Source of the DNA: Saccharibacillus endophyticus
Lineage (GTDB): Bacteria > Bacillota > Bacilli > Paenibacillales > Paenibacillaceae
DNA length: 64,000 nt
Direction of reading: 5' to 3'
Assembly: GCF_013185185.1 (NCBI RefSeq)
Contig: NZ_JAAZWE010000002.1
Location: forward strand, 1,119,595 to 1,183,594
Within the stretch, counting starts at the first letter, position 1; each line of letters starts with the position of its first letter. Shown here one piece after another: positions 34,269 to 44,300 of the stretch. Position numbers and translations under genes: made by a program. A model generated the notes under the pieces. The model ran no database searches, had not been told where the DNA came from, and was given only the letters and a program-made list of their open reading frames with translations.

Positions 34269-35318
34269 TTAAGGCAGCGTGATATCCTCTTCGATCTTGA
34301 TCGGCGTCATGAATGCGTCCTCTTCGAGCAGAGGAGCAATCATAGCGGCCATTTCGCTGCGAGTGACCTTTTTGTTCGGATTCAACGTGCCGGTACCGGT
34401 AACTTCGATCAGACCCGCCGCGTAAGCTGCACCTACGTCATCCAAAGCCCAGATCGGAATATTGCCTACGCCGCCGAGTCCTTCCGGAAGCGGCTGCGAT
34501 TCCAGATGAGCGGCGCGCGCGACCATGGCTGCCGCTTCGGCGCGCGTTACGGGAAGCTTGGGACCGAACTTGTCTCCTTTTTCCAGATACCCTTCATATA
34601 CGCCCGCAGCAGACAATCCGCCCACGTAGCGAATCGCCCAGTCCGGAATCGGGTCGGTGAAATACACATCGAAAATGCTGCCGTTCGCTTTCATCGCGCG
34701 TCCCAAGATTACCGTAAAGTCGGCGCGGCCGATTTCGGCTTTGGGACGGAACTTGCGATCTTTCGCCGCTTTGACGATTCCTTCATTATAGAGGGTCATG
34801 ATCGCTTCGCGATTCGGGTCTTTGGCGATGTCGTAAAAAGGCTCCGGCGCTGCCGGCGTTGCGGCCGGCTTACCCGCGGCTGGCTTCGTCGCAGGCGAAG
34901 CAGCGGGCTTGGTCGGCGAGACCGCAGGTTTGGTCGGCGAATCGGCCGGCGCTGTCGCCTGTCCCGCCGCGTCGGCATCCGCTTCTCCGGAAGACGGCGA
35001 TACGCCGGGCGCTTCTTCGGCTGCCGATTCTGCCGCAGGTTCCGAAACCCCGGATACTCCGTCCGTCGCTTCGGACGTCGAAGGCACGGCTGCGCCCTGT
35101 GCTTCCGGTTCGGTCGGCGTCGAAGCCGAAGGCGTCACGCTTGGCGCAGGCGCCGCGGTCGATGTACCAGCAGCAGGCTCGGCAGCACTGCCAGTTGCAG
35201 AGACAGACGTTTGCTCCGCATGTACGGCAGGCAGACTAAACGACGGTGCCGCAAGCAGAGATGCCGCAGCCAAAATCAGAATTTTTTTGCGCGTGTTACG
35301 AGTAGTCGATTTGTGCAT
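34269..35318 (-). CDS. Secreted SLH-domain protein with Pro/Ala/Thr-rich spacer
   Basis: 349 residues. The signal peptide is about 1-34 (KKILILAAASLLAAPSF, cut near VHA-EQ). A low-complexity spacer rich in Ala, Thr, Pro, Ser and Glu (about 35-160) contains SPTKPA-type repeats. Three SLH modules make up the rest (about 165-345, each with a FRPKAEIGRADF or NPNKKVTRSEM type core). Such proteins are anchored to the wall polymer by the SLH part while the spacer crosses the wall. No catalytic domain is present. It follows the SLH 5'-nucleotidase gene but is separated by a terminator. Confidence 0.85.
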   Translation of the reverse strand: MHKSTTRNTRKKILILAAASLLAAPSFSLPAVHAEQTSVSATGSAAEPAAGTSTAAPAPSVTPSASTPTEPEAQGAAVPSTSEATDGVSGVSEPAAESAAEEAPGVSPSSGEADADAAGQATAPADSPTKPAVSPTKPAASPATKPAAGKPAATPAAPEPFYDIAKDPNREAIMTLYNEGIVKAAKDRKFRPKAEIGRADFTVILGRAMKANGSIFDVYFTDPIPDWAIRYVGGLSAAGVYEGYLEKGDKFGPKLPVTRAEAAAMVARAAHLESQPLPEGLGGVGNIPIWALDDVGAAYAAGLIEVTGTGTLNPNKKVTRSEMAAMIAPLLEEDAFMTPIKIEEDITLP

Positions 35319-35463
35319 GATTCATTTCTCCTCCTTAAAAGCCATCATTCCCTCTACTACCTTACAAAAAATCTTCTTTTGATGCAAAAGAGAGTTAAAA
35401 ACCCTCCTTTATCCAAGTTACTTAGCTAGTATATTCTTGGATCTTAAAACTCTGCTTGTAACA

Positions 35464-35503
35464 AAAAAGCGGACCGTACTCCTTAGATGGAGACGGTCCG
35501 CTT
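35464..35503 (-). terminator. Terminator after the 5'-nucleotidase gene
   Basis: AAAAGCGGACCGT.CTCC pairs with GGAGACGGTCCGCTT. It lies 45 bases past the stop and has T-rich sequence on the minus strand (CGCTTTTTTG). Confidence 0.8.
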
Positions 35504-35547
35504 CTTATCCGGCATTTGTGCCGATCCGAAATCGGCGTATTTACCTA

Positions 35548-37692
35548 TTAACCTTTTACGAGGTACTTGGCGATCAGGCCTACCAATTGACCGCGTGTTA
35601 CTTTTGCATCGGCAGCGCCTGCTTCGATCGTCGACGGCTGAACATTCGCAGCCAATGCGATCAATTCTGCGGCTTCGGCGTTCGTCACGATATATTTATC
35701 GCGGAATACTTCGTCCTCGTAGCTGCCGAGCAGCCCTTTCTCTTCCAGTCCCGTCACGTACGGTGCCGCCCATGCCGGAATCGTATTGATGTAGAACGGA
35801 TTCGCGGTATCGCCTTGCACGCCGAGCGCACGGCCCAGCATCGTAACGAATTCGGCGCGCGTCACGTTCGCCGCCGGACGGAACGTGCCGTCCGCATAAC
35901 CGTTGACGAAGCCTGCGGCGTGCAGCGCTTCGATCGAAGCCGCATTCGCGTCATTTGCGATATCGGAGAATGCGGATACCGGAGTCTCGGTCGACGGAGC
36001 TTCGGAAGCCGTTCCCGGAGCGTCGGTGATGCGGCCTTCCGTCGCTTGCTTCACCGTACCCGCGCTATCGAGGTATTCGCGGAATACTTCATAATCGACC
36101 AGGTTCAGTTCGTAGTAACGTCCGTCTTCTTTGGCTGCCGCCATCGAACGGTAGAAGTCGCCGCCGCCCGCGATGTACGAGTTCGTGGCTACGATGTAGT
36201 ACGAATTCGGCTCGATCGGCGCGTACTGGCCGTTTTCGCCCAGAATCTGAATATCGGTAATACGCGAACCTTCCTGCGTCACTTCGCCCGTTACCGAATC
36301 AATCTTCTCGCCCGGCTGCTCGGAATCATACGTGAACTTCATGCCGGATACTTGCGGGAAGCGGCCTTCGCCCGTTTCCACGCCGCTGACGCCGTTTTCC
36401 AGCGCTGCTTTGATTTCCGTGCCCGTCATTTTCAATGCGCTCAGGTTGTTGCCGAAAGGCATCGTAGTCAGCAGTGCGCCCAGCGTAACGTCGCCGGAAG
36501 GAATCGTTGCACGGATACCGCCTGCATTTTGGATCGTGACGTAGCCTTTGGCATCGTCAAGCTCTACAATGCTTTCGACTTTCGCTCTCATGCCGTCCGC
36601 CATGAAATCGCCCAGGTTCGTTTCCTTTTTCCGCACGCTGGTGCGCTCGCCGTCCAGCGTCACGTCGGACTTGCCGATGACAGTCGTTTTGAGTTCTTCC
36701 AACTTGGCTGCGTATTCTTTCAGCTTGGCTGCGGAAGCCTCGTCGCCTTTGATCACGTAGGACTCGTCTTCGTTCTTCGCGTCCACGTTGATCAGTCGGC
36801 CTTCCCATTTGGTCAGGACGCCTTTGTCGTCGAACGTCGCGTCCAGCTTGCCCAGGTTTACGCCGTACTCGCCCGTTTGTACGATCACGACCGGAGCTTC
36901 TCCGCCTTCATATACAGTAGGCTTGTCCAGCTTCGTATGCGAGTGACCGCCGACGATGATGTCGATCCCGTCAACTTCTTTCGCTACGACCTGATCTTCC
37001 GGGTAACCCAAGTGCGACAGCGCGATAATTTTGTTTACGCCTTTTGCCGTCAGTTCGTCGACTGCTTTTTGCGCGCTTTCGACGTCGTCTTTGAACTTCA
37101 CGTTTTCGCCCGGGGAAGCCAGCGCGATGGTGTCGCTTGTCGTCAGGCCGATGATGCCGACTTTTTCGCCTTTGACTTCTTTGATGATCGCCGGATAGAT
37201 TTTGCCTTCCGCTCCCGGTTCGCCGATGGTCGTGCTTGCGTAGCTGCCCAGATCTTTATCCGCCGAGAAGTCGATGTTCGAGCTTACGAACGGGAACTTC
37301 GCGTCTTTTACGAACGGAACCAGACCTGCAGGTCCTTTGTCGAACTCATGGTTGCCGAACACCATCGCGTCATATTTCAATTGGTTCATGAAATACAGGT
37401 CAGCCAAGCCGCCGTATTGGTTGAAGTAAAGCGTACCCGAGAATACGTCACCCGCGTCCAGCAGCAGCGTGTGGTCGTTGCGCTCCGCATTGATTGCCGT
37501 CACGCGGCGGTCGATGTTGTCCAGGTGAGCGTGCGTATCGTTCGTATGTAAAACGCGCAGATCAAATCCGCTTGCCGGCGTTGTTGCGGCAGCTTGAACG
37601 GATTGGCCGCCCAGGGCCGGCGACAAGCCGGTTACGAGTACCGCTGCTGCCAGTGCGACGCGGACGTTTTTCTTCGCTTTGAATCTTTTCAT
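35548..37692 (-). CDS. Surface-anchored 5'-nucleotidase/2',3'-cyclic phosphodiesterase with SLH modules
   Basis: 714 residues: a signal peptide (about 1-35), a calcineurin-like metallophosphatase domain (45-280), a 5'-nucleotidase C-terminal domain (330-520), and two SLH-like modules (590-714). Metal ligands are visible in HTNDTHAHLDN, LDAGDVFSGT, GNHEFDKG, ALSHLG and GGHSHTKL. It would release phosphate and nucleosides from extracellular nucleotides while attached to the cell wall. The ATG at 37692 has AAGGGGG 9 bases upstream; the open frame continues to 37764 but lacks a site. Two exact 18-base motifs bracket its promoter. Confidence 0.9.
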   Translation of the reverse strand: MKRFKAKKNVRVALAAAVLVTGLSPALGGQSVQAAATTPASGFDLRVLHTNDTHAHLDNIDRRVTAINAERNDHTLLLDAGDVFSGTLYFNQYGGLADLYFMNQLKYDAMVFGNHEFDKGPAGLVPFVKDAKFPFVSSNIDFSADKDLGSYASTTIGEPGAEGKIYPAIIKEVKGEKVGIIGLTTSDTIALASPGENVKFKDDVESAQKAVDELTAKGVNKIIALSHLGYPEDQVVAKEVDGIDIIVGGHSHTKLDKPTVYEGGEAPVVIVQTGEYGVNLGKLDATFDDKGVLTKWEGRLINVDAKNEDESYVIKGDEASAAKLKEYAAKLEELKTTVIGKSDVTLDGERTSVRKKETNLGDFMADGMRAKVESIVELDDAKGYVTIQNAGGIRATIPSGDVTLGALLTTMPFGNNLSALKMTGTEIKAALENGVSGVETGEGRFPQVSGMKFTYDSEQPGEKIDSVTGEVTQEGSRITDIQILGENGQYAPIEPNSYYIVATNSYIAGGGDFYRSMAAAKEDGRYYELNLVDYEVFREYLDSAGTVKQATEGRITDAPGTASEAPSTETPVSAFSDIANDANAASIEALHAAGFVNGYADGTFRPAANVTRAEFVTMLGRALGVQGDTANPFYINTIPAWAAPYVTGLEEKGLLGSYEDEVFRDKYIVTNAEAAELIALAANVQPSTIEAGAADAKVTRGQLVGLIAKYLVKG

Positions 37693-37749
37693 GAATCTTT
37701 TGCCCCCTTGAGGAAAAGTTGTGATTGTTTTCATTCTATGTCTTTCTTG

Positions 37750-37872
37750 ACAAAACCCGAACAAAACTGCTTGTTATCCTCCGTAATCATATATAAACAA
37801 GCAAGCAAAAGTAAATAGCTTTTACATAAAACGCTTTTTCGCGGTTCTTTTTTTACAAAACCCGAACAAAAC
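37750..37872 (-). promoter_or_regulatory. Promoter of the 5'-nucleotidase bracketed by an exact 18 bp repeat
   Basis: ACAAAACCCGAACAAAAC occurs at 37750-37767 and identically at 37855-37872, starts 105 bases apart. Each copy contains ACAAAA twice with an 11-base period. Between them, on the minus strand, lie TTTACT (37810-37815) and TATGAT (37786-37791), an 18-base-spaced promoter. Periodicity and target gene suggest a PhoP-like or other tandem-site regulator, but the 6-mers differ from the Bacillus TTAACA box. Confidence 0.6.
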
Positions 37873-37899
37873 CGTCTATCCGCATATTGGTGGTATACA

Positions 37900-37928
37900 T
37901 TGATTTCAGACGATTTGTGTCCCATAAT
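37900..37928 (+). promoter_or_regulatory. Sigma-A promoter of the PatB-like gene
   Basis: TTGATT (37900-37905) and CATAAT (37923-37928) with a 17-base spacer, about 40 bases before the start codon. The upstream 18 bp repeat ends 27 bases before the -35. Confidence 0.7.
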
Positions 37929-37969
37929 AGACCAGATACAGACTTACCGAATCAAGGGGGAATTTTCAA

Positions 37970-39175
37970 ATGACATTAAAAAGCCGTTTTGACTTCCATA
38001 CGCAAATCGACCGTTTGGAGAGTGCTTCCGAAAAATGGGACGGACGCGAGAAAATTTTCGGCGCGCCCAATGCTCTTCCGCTCTGGGTTGCCGATATGGA
38101 CTTTGCCGCACCGCAAGAAGTCCTCGACGCTTTGCATAAGCGCGTGGATCACGGCATTTTCGGCTACACGTTCCGTACGCCGGCGTATTTCGAAGCTGTC
38201 ATGAATTGGATGAAGGAGCACCATGATTGGGAGATTCAGTCCGAGTGGATCACGTTCACGCCGGGCGTCGTGCCCGCGCTGGCTTTTGCCGTAGAAGCAT
38301 TTACCAAGCCGGGCGACAAGATCGCGATTCAGACGCCGGTCTATCCGCCTTTCTATAACATCGTGCGCGAAAACGGACGCCAGTTGGTCACGAATCCGCT
38401 GAGCGTATCGGACGAAGGCGACTACGCGATGGACTTCGAGGATCTGGAGCGCAAACTGGCCGACGAAGTGAAAATGCTCATCCTGTGCAGCCCGCATAAT
38501 CCGGTCGGCAAAATTTGGGCGCGCGAAGACCTGGAGAAGCTGGCCGAAATCTGCCTGAAGCATGACGTGCTGGTCGTAGCGGACGAGATCCACGCCGACC
38601 TGATCTTCGAGCCGAAAACGCATATCCCGTTCGCTTCCGTGTCCGAAGCGGCACGCGACAACTGCATCGTCTGTACAGCGCCGAGCAAAACGTTCAATCT
38701 GGCGGGACTGTCGGTATCGAACATCGTCATCCCGAGCCGCAAGCTGCGCGCGACGTACGAACGCACCGTAGCCAAAATGCACGGTTTGGGCTCGATCAGC
38801 ACGATGGGAGCGACCGCGACCGAAGCGGCTTACCGCCACGGCGGCGAATGGCTCGACGAGCTGCTGGGTTACGTTCGCGGCAACATGGAATACGTGCAGA
38901 CCCAGATCGCGGAACATCTGCCTGAGCTGTCCGTGAAACTGCCGGAAGCGACGTACCTGCTGTGGATCGACTTCCGCGGGCTGAATTTGGATGCCAAGGA
39001 ATTGATGCAATTCCTGCTGCACAAAGCGGGCATCGCGCTCAATGACGGCACGATGTTCGGCGCGGAAGCGGCAGGCTTCATGCGCATGAACGTGGCTTGC
39101 TCTCGTATCGTGATCGAGCAGGCGATGGAGCAGTTGAAGACGGCGGTAGCGGAACTCCGCGGCGCGAAAGCGTAA
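37970..39175 (+). CDS. patB: PatB/MalY-family cystathionine beta-lyase (PLP C-S lyase)
   Basis: 401 residues, fold-type I aminotransferase family. The opening DFHTQIDRLESASEKWD and LPLWVADMDFAAPQEV are the MalY/PatB signature. The PLP-binding Lys is in APSKTFNLAG, the PLP-contact Asp/His in VVADEIHADL, and the carboxylate Arg near MRMNVACSR. These enzymes cleave C-S bonds of cystathionine or S-conjugates to give a thiol, pyruvate and ammonia, linking sulphur recycling with methionine synthesis. AAGGGGG lies 9 bases upstream. It is divergent from the 5'-nucleotidase and followed by a terminator. Confidence 0.92.
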   Translation: MTLKSRFDFHTQIDRLESASEKWDGREKIFGAPNALPLWVADMDFAAPQEVLDALHKRVDHGIFGYTFRTPAYFEAVMNWMKEHHDWEIQSEWITFTPGVVPALAFAVEAFTKPGDKIAIQTPVYPPFYNIVRENGRQLVTNPLSVSDEGDYAMDFEDLERKLADEVKMLILCSPHNPVGKIWAREDLEKLAEICLKHDVLVVADEIHADLIFEPKTHIPFASVSEAARDNCIVCTAPSKTFNLAGLSVSNIVIPSRKLRATYERTVAKMHGLGSISTMGATATEAAYRHGGEWLDELLGYVRGNMEYVQTQIAEHLPELSVKLPEATYLLWIDFRGLNLDAKELMQFLLHKAGIALNDGTMFGAEAAGFMRMNVACSRIVIEQAMEQLKTAVAELRGAKA

Positions 39176-39205
39176 GCCGATCCGTTTGCGGCAGTAAGCG
39201 AAAAA

Positions 39206-39235
39206 AAGAAGCCTCCCTAAATTGGGACGCTTCTT
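39206..39235 (+). terminator. Terminator after patB
   Basis: AAGAAGC.TCCC pairs with GGGA.GCTTCTT. A very similar hairpin (AGAAGCCTCCC...) recurs at 39438-39467 on the far side of the P element. Confidence 0.75.
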
Positions 39236-39241
39236 ATTAGC

Positions 39242-39432
39242 TGTCGAGAAAATCACATTGACGCGGGAAGCGAGAAAACTCCGAGAGAAATTCGTTCCGA
39301 TCGCGTGTTGAAATCGAGAAAAAGATTAAATTTTTAGAAGAATTTTCTCGATTTCAAAGGCGAACATTTCATTTCTGCACTGAATTTCTCTCTCCATTTT
39401 CTCGCTTCCAGCTACGTTCGACTTTCTCGACA
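39242..39432. repeat. Large palindromic element P, copy 2 (191 bp, complete)
   Basis: The most complete copy, a long imperfect palindrome. Pairs of arms: TGTCGAGAAAATC (39242-39254) with GACTTTCTCGACA (39420-39432), one mismatch; GGAAGCGAGAAAA with TTTTCTCGCTTCC; GAGAGAAATTC with GAATTTCTCTC; and GAAATCGAGAAAA (39310-39322) with TTTTCTCGATTTC (39343-39355). Conserved bases shared with copies 1 and 3 include AAATTCGTT, CGCGTGTTGA, TCAAAGGCGAACA and CACTGAATTT. Similar terminators flank it on both sides. Confidence 0.8.
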
Positions 39433-39437
39433 CGTTG

Positions 39438-39467
39438 AGAAGCCTCCCTTATGGAAGGCTTCTTTTT
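39438..39467 (+). terminator. Second terminator copy, between patB and fucI
   Basis: AGAAGCCT pairs with AGGCTTCT, followed by TTTT. Near-duplicate of the hairpin at 39206-39235. Confidence 0.75.
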
Positions 39468-39486
39468 CGTTCCGCGACAGGCTGGA

Positions 39487-39523
39487 AGCTTGACGCAGTT
39501 AAAAATAAAGTTGGTCAAGTTTC
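39487..39523 (+). repeat. Short relative of palindromic repeat R
   Basis: AGCTTGACGCAGTTAAAAATAA and AGTTGGTCAAG resemble the two ends of repeat R (CTTGTCAACACTAAAAGTAA and GTTGGTCAAG) joined without the middle palindrome. CTTGAC and GTCAAG can pair. Confidence 0.35.
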
Positions 39524-39556
39524 TATTGCAGCTGGCATGTTCCCGGACTCGGCCGA

Positions 39557-41347
39557 TCACTTATAAAGCGGCCCGTAAGCGGCGCAGGCCCGGTAATCCG
39601 CGTCTTCCGGATCTTTCGTTCCGAATGCGCTCCAGGCGCTCGGGCGGAAAATGCTTTCCTGATCCACGTTATGCATATTGACCGGAATGCGCAGCACGGA
39701 AGCCAGCGTGATAAGATCTGCTCCAATATGGCCATAACTGATCGCGCAATGGTTCGAGCCCCAGTTTCCCATCACGCCGTACACGTCGTCGAACACCGGA
39801 TCGCCGGGGATCAAATTCGGCACGAACCAAGTAGTCGGCCAGGTCGGCGTGGTGCGAAGATCGAGCGCGTCGTGCATGTCCGGCGGCAGTTCGACGGTCC
39901 AGCCTTCGGCCAATTGCAGCACCGGGCCGAGTCCGTCGACCAGATTGAGGCGCGACATCGTGACAGGCATGCCGCCCCGCGTCGTGAAATCGGTCGAATA
40001 TCCGCCGCCCGCGAACTGGTCCATATAAGTCGGACGCCAGGACGTCGCCGCCAGGCAGGCTTCGACTTCTCGTGCGTCGATTTCCCAATGCGGCTTCATG
40101 ACCGGTTGTCCGCCCCGCGTTTGCTCGCCCGTGCCGTCGAGCGCCGCGGGACCGGAATTGATCAGATGCAGGAAACCTTGCTTCGCGATGCCTTCCGGCC
40201 TCCGGCCCGTGACCCGTTCGACCGCTTCGGGACTCCAAAAGGCGCGGACGTCGGCGAAAATCTGCGCCGTATGCGACAAGTAGTGGTTAAGCAGCATCGA
40301 GATCGCGTTCAAATTGTCGTTTTCCGTCGCGACCATGTACGGTTCGCGGACCCCGTTCCAATCGAACGAGCTGCAAAGGATCGCTTCGAGAAAATCGGCG
40401 CTCGGATTATGGTCCGTCCATTCGCGCTGTCCCTGGAAGCCGGAAGCGATCGCGTTGTAACCGTACGCCTCCTCTTCGAAGCCAAGCTCCGCCAGTTTCG
40501 GATTGCCGATCATCAGGTCGCGCGCGATCAAGGCCATTTGAACCGAATCGGCCCAGTTCTCCTTTTTGCGCTCCGGCGCGATCCGCTCCCGTTCGTCGTT
40601 GGGATCGGGTCCTTCCCGGCAGTATTCCGTCGTCCATTCCAACGCCCGCCCGAATTCTTCGGGATCGTAAATGCCGTCTTCGATACGCCGCGTCACTTCG
40701 GTCATATCGACGTACGCGTTTTTCATGCCCAGATAACGGCGGTAAAAGCTTTCGTCGACGATGCAGCCGGCGATGCCCATCGATACCGTGCCGATCGACA
40801 GGTACGATTTGCCGCGCAGCAGCGCCGCGGCGAATCCGGCGCGGGCGAAGCGCAGCAGCTTCTCGCGCACGTCGCCGGGAATGCCGCGCTCGTCCGGTTC
40901 CTGAATATGGCGTCCGTAAATTTTGAACGCCGGAATACCTTTCTGGTTATGCGCGGCGTGCAAAGCGGCCAGATAGACGGCGCCCGGCCGCTCCGTACCG
41001 TTGAAGCCCCATACGGCATGCGGCAGCGTCGAATCGGTCTCCATCGTTTCCAGCGGGTAGCACCAGCCCGCGGCGACGGTGAGTATCACGCCCACGCCTT
41101 CCCGGCGGAATTCGTTCGCGCAGCGCGAAGCTTCCGGCATGCCGGAGATGCACGTATCGAACACGATCACTTCGGCCGGCGTGCCGTCGGGATTGCGGAT
41201 TTGCCCGGTGATCAAATCGGCGGCAGCTTGTGCCAGCTCCATAGTCATCTCGCCGATCGCGGCTTTGACGAGTTTCCTTCGGTCGACGATCGGCCGGATG
41301 CCGATTTTCGGAAATCCGCCCGCGTAACGGGGGTTGGGTTGCGTCAT
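39557..41347 (-). CDS. fucI: L-fucose/D-arabinose isomerase
   Basis: 596 residues, collinear with Escherichia coli FucI (591). Shared blocks include [66 protein letters not shown] and [12 protein letters not shown], and the Mn2+ ligands (Glu in VATENDN region, Asp and His) are kept. It interconverts L-fucose and L-fuculose, and the same enzyme converts D-arabinose to D-ribulose. It is the last gene of the minus-strand locus, 4 bases behind GH78. No kinase or aldolase for the product lies in the window, so the pathway must finish elsewhere. GGAGG lies 9 bases upstream. Confidence 0.95.
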   Translation of the reverse strand: MTQPNPRYAGGFPKIGIRPIVDRRKLVKAAIGEMTMELAQAAADLITGQIRNPDGTPAEVIVFDTCISGMPEASRCANEFRREGVGVILTVAAGWCYPLETMETDSTLPHAVWGFNGTERPGAVYLAALHAAHNQKGIPAFKIYGRHIQEPDERGIPGDVREKLLRFARAGFAAALLRGKSYLSIGTVSMGIAGCIVDESFYRRYLGMKNAYVDMTEVTRRIEDGIYDPEEFGRALEWTTEYCREGPDPNDERERIAPERKKENWADSVQMALIARDLMIGNPKLAELGFEEEAYGYNAIASGFQGQREWTDHNPSADFLEAILCSSFDWNGVREPYMVATENDNLNAISMLLNHYLSHTAQIFADVRAFWSPEAVERVTGRRPEGIAKQGFLHLINSGPAALDGTGEQTRGGQPVMKPHWEIDAREVEACLAATSWRPTYMDQFAGGGYSTDFTTRGGMPVTMSRLNLVDGLGPVLQLAEGWTVELPPDMHDALDLRTTPTWPTTWFVPNLIPGDPVFDDVYGVMGNWGSNHCAISYGHIGADLITLASVLRIPVNMHNVDQESIFRPSAWSAFGTKDPEDADYRACAAYGPLYK

Positions 41348-41351
41348 GGGA

Positions 41352-44300
41352 TCATCCTCCTGCTTCGTTTGCGAAATTTGCGTAATCAGCTGAACCGGAC
41401 GTTTTCGTTAAAAGAGGCAGGGTGCTCGCCGCGCCGACCGGAAAATTGAATTCGTGCCGGCCCGGACCGATCTCGACCGTTCTTTTTTCGGATAGGGATC
41501 GGCCGGAAGCGGGACGCGAAGCTTCGGCAAGCGATCCCGGCTCCGCAGCGCTTGCCCGCAATCCGCCGGTATCGACGGGCAGCGTAACGTTCGCCGACGC
41601 GCCTTCCGGAATATCCAGTTTCAGCACCAACCGCCCTTCTTCTCTTCGCCAGCCCGAGAATATTCGGCCTGCCGGCGTATCCAGCTCCGCTTCCGCCCAT
41701 TCCAGACCGGCGGGAGCATGCGGCCGGATTCCGATCTTGGCATAACCCGGCTCCAGCGGTTCGATGCCTGCCAGGCGCGTATAGAACGAAGCGCCGATTC
41801 CGCCGAACATCGCGTGATCGTGCGAATGCATTCCGCCTTTGAAGCTCCACTGCTCCCATAACGTCGTCGCGCCCTGCGCAATCTGCCAGCCGAAACTCGG
41901 ATATTCCCTGGCGGTCAGCATTTCGTAGGCCAGATCGACGCGCCCGTGATCGGCCAAAACGTCGAGCAGATACCGCGTGCCGTAAATGCCCGTGTCCAGA
42001 CGGCGTCCGGCTTCTTCGATCGCGGCGACCAGACGGCGCACCGCGCCTTCGACGTAGTCGGCGGGCACCAATCCGAAAGCGAGCGGCAGAAGCTGCGAGG
42101 TCTGCGAACCGCTACCGTACACGCCTTCTCCCCGGTGAAAATGCCGATGGAAAGCAGCTCCGGATTTTTCGGCCAATGTCCGGAAACGCACGGCGTCTTC
42201 CGCATGACCCAGCGCTTCCGCCGCTCGGGCGGCGACTCCCGCATGCATGGCGTACAGCGCCGTGTTGACCAGCTCCGGCGCGCCGAAGTAATTCTCCCAA
42301 CCGTCGTCGTTGGGCGGGCACCAATCGCCGAAGCCTTCGGTCACGATATGTTCCGGCCAACGTTCGGCCAGATAATGAAGATAAGCTTTCATCGACGGAT
42401 AACCTTCGCGCAGCAGATCCGGATCGCCGTAATGCCGATAGAGATGCCACGGCAGCGTCACGCGGTCGCCGCTCCAATCGGGGTTGCTGTCGCTGCCGGC
42501 GATATCGTGCATCCATTTTCGGTAATAGGTTTTCATATCGAAATTACGCATGGCCGCTTCTTCCACGACGGCCGAATCCATCAGGCAGGGCGTCCGTTCG
42601 TCGCGCTGGCAGCAGTCGGTCGGAATGCTGACCAGGTTGTTCAGGATCGAGCGCCGAATATTGGCTTGAATCTGTTCCAGCAGCGGATCGGAAGAGCGGA
42701 AGCTTCCGCTTTCCTTGACATCGGCATGTACGGGAACGGCCTGAACGCGCGACAAATTGGCGGTGGTTCGCACCTGAACGTAACGGAATCCGTGGTAGGT
42801 AAAAGCAGGCTCGTACGTCTCCGTCTCCTGACCGCTCAGTATGTACAGGTCTCGGGCGTTGGCATTGCGATTGGTCCACGGGTCGAGCGCACCGCGTTCG
42901 TCGATCAATTCGCTGTAAAGCAGCTCGACCTCATCCCCGGATTTCCCCCGTACCTGAATCCGCGCCCAACCTGCGATATTTTGACCGAAATCGTACACCG
43001 TGAGTCCCGGCTCCGGCTGATACGCGCATAACGCATCGAGCGGTCGATGCGCGCGGATCGGCGGCTGGCCGTTCGGCTTCAACGCTCCTTCCGGCGCCGG
43101 GGCGATCACGACCGGCGTCCAGTCTTCGGCCGCGACCGTCTTCGCACCCGAAACCGCCGAATGCTCCGGCACATCCCAGTTTTCCGGCTTTCGGCGGGCA
43201 TCGCAGGTCTCGCCGTCGTAAATATCCTGCATCAGCAGCGGTCCGGGCGCAGAAGTCCAAGATTCGTCCGTGCCGATCGTCATCATGCCGCCGTCCGCGA
43301 ACGTCAGATCAAGCTGAAGAATCAGCGCTTTATCCCGTTTCCATTTCCAGCCCCAACGCGAGTAATTGAAGTTATAACCGTTGCCCAGCATGGCACCCAG
43401 CACGTTATCGCCTGCTTGAAGCAGTTCAAGCAGTTCATCGGCTTCGTACACGTCGAACAGCATCCGCTCCCCGTACGGCGTGTTCGCCGGAGCCAGCACG
43501 CGATCGCCGATCCGCTTCCCGTTCAAGGTCAGTTCGTACCAGCCGAGCGCGTACGCGCGAAGCCTCGCTCCCACCGGAGGCGACGGCAAAGAAAATGCGC
43601 GGCGGAACAACGGGCTGTCCACAGGCAGCGGATTTTCGCACAACGCCGTCTCTCCGGGCGAAAGACGAAGCCCGCTGCCGGACGGATCGATACCGCCCGC
43701 GGAGAAATGCAGCGTCGAAGGATCGTAAAAGCGATTGACATAAAGCGCCCGGCCTTCGGCGTCGTACAAGCGCAGCTCGCGGAACACGGCACTCGCGGCA
43801 TCGCCGGAGCGAAAGCCGACGCTTCCCGAACGCTCGACAACCCCTGCCTGCCTATCGAATTCAGCCGCGTTCGAAACCGGCATATCGGCCGCCAACGCTT
43901 CGCGGCCGTTCAAATACACATGCATACGTTCCTGCTCCTGCACGACGCGCACCGCGACTTCGCGAAGTTTGCGGTCGACCGCTTCCGCTTCGTTCGGCCC
44001 GGCCTGCCGCAGCTCCGGCATTCCGTCTTCTCCGCTGTCCGGTTCCGGCTTGCCAAGCTCCGGCGCGTTCCCTCGCGCCGCTTCCCTGCGTTCGCCGCCG
44101 CGCACGTCATGCAGCGCGACGCTGCCGTCCGCGGCGTTCAATTCCAGCGCGCGGCAGTGCTCCGTCCCCTGCACGGCCAACCGAATTTCCGCTATGCCTC
44201 CTTCTTCCAGGCTTGCGCGCACTTCCAACGTATGCACGTCCCAACTCCGATAGTCTTTCACCGGACGGGCGATCCACTGCGCGATCCACGCGTCGACATC

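Noticed and set aside
34909-35382. Plus-strand Ala/Ser-rich open frame
   Set aside because: Shadow of the Pro/Ala/Thr spacer of the SLH protein at 34269-35318.
35437-37551. Plus-strand open frame of about 700 codons
   Set aside because: Antisense shadow of the 5'-nucleotidase; no ribosome site, no family resemblance, and low-complexity charged composition.
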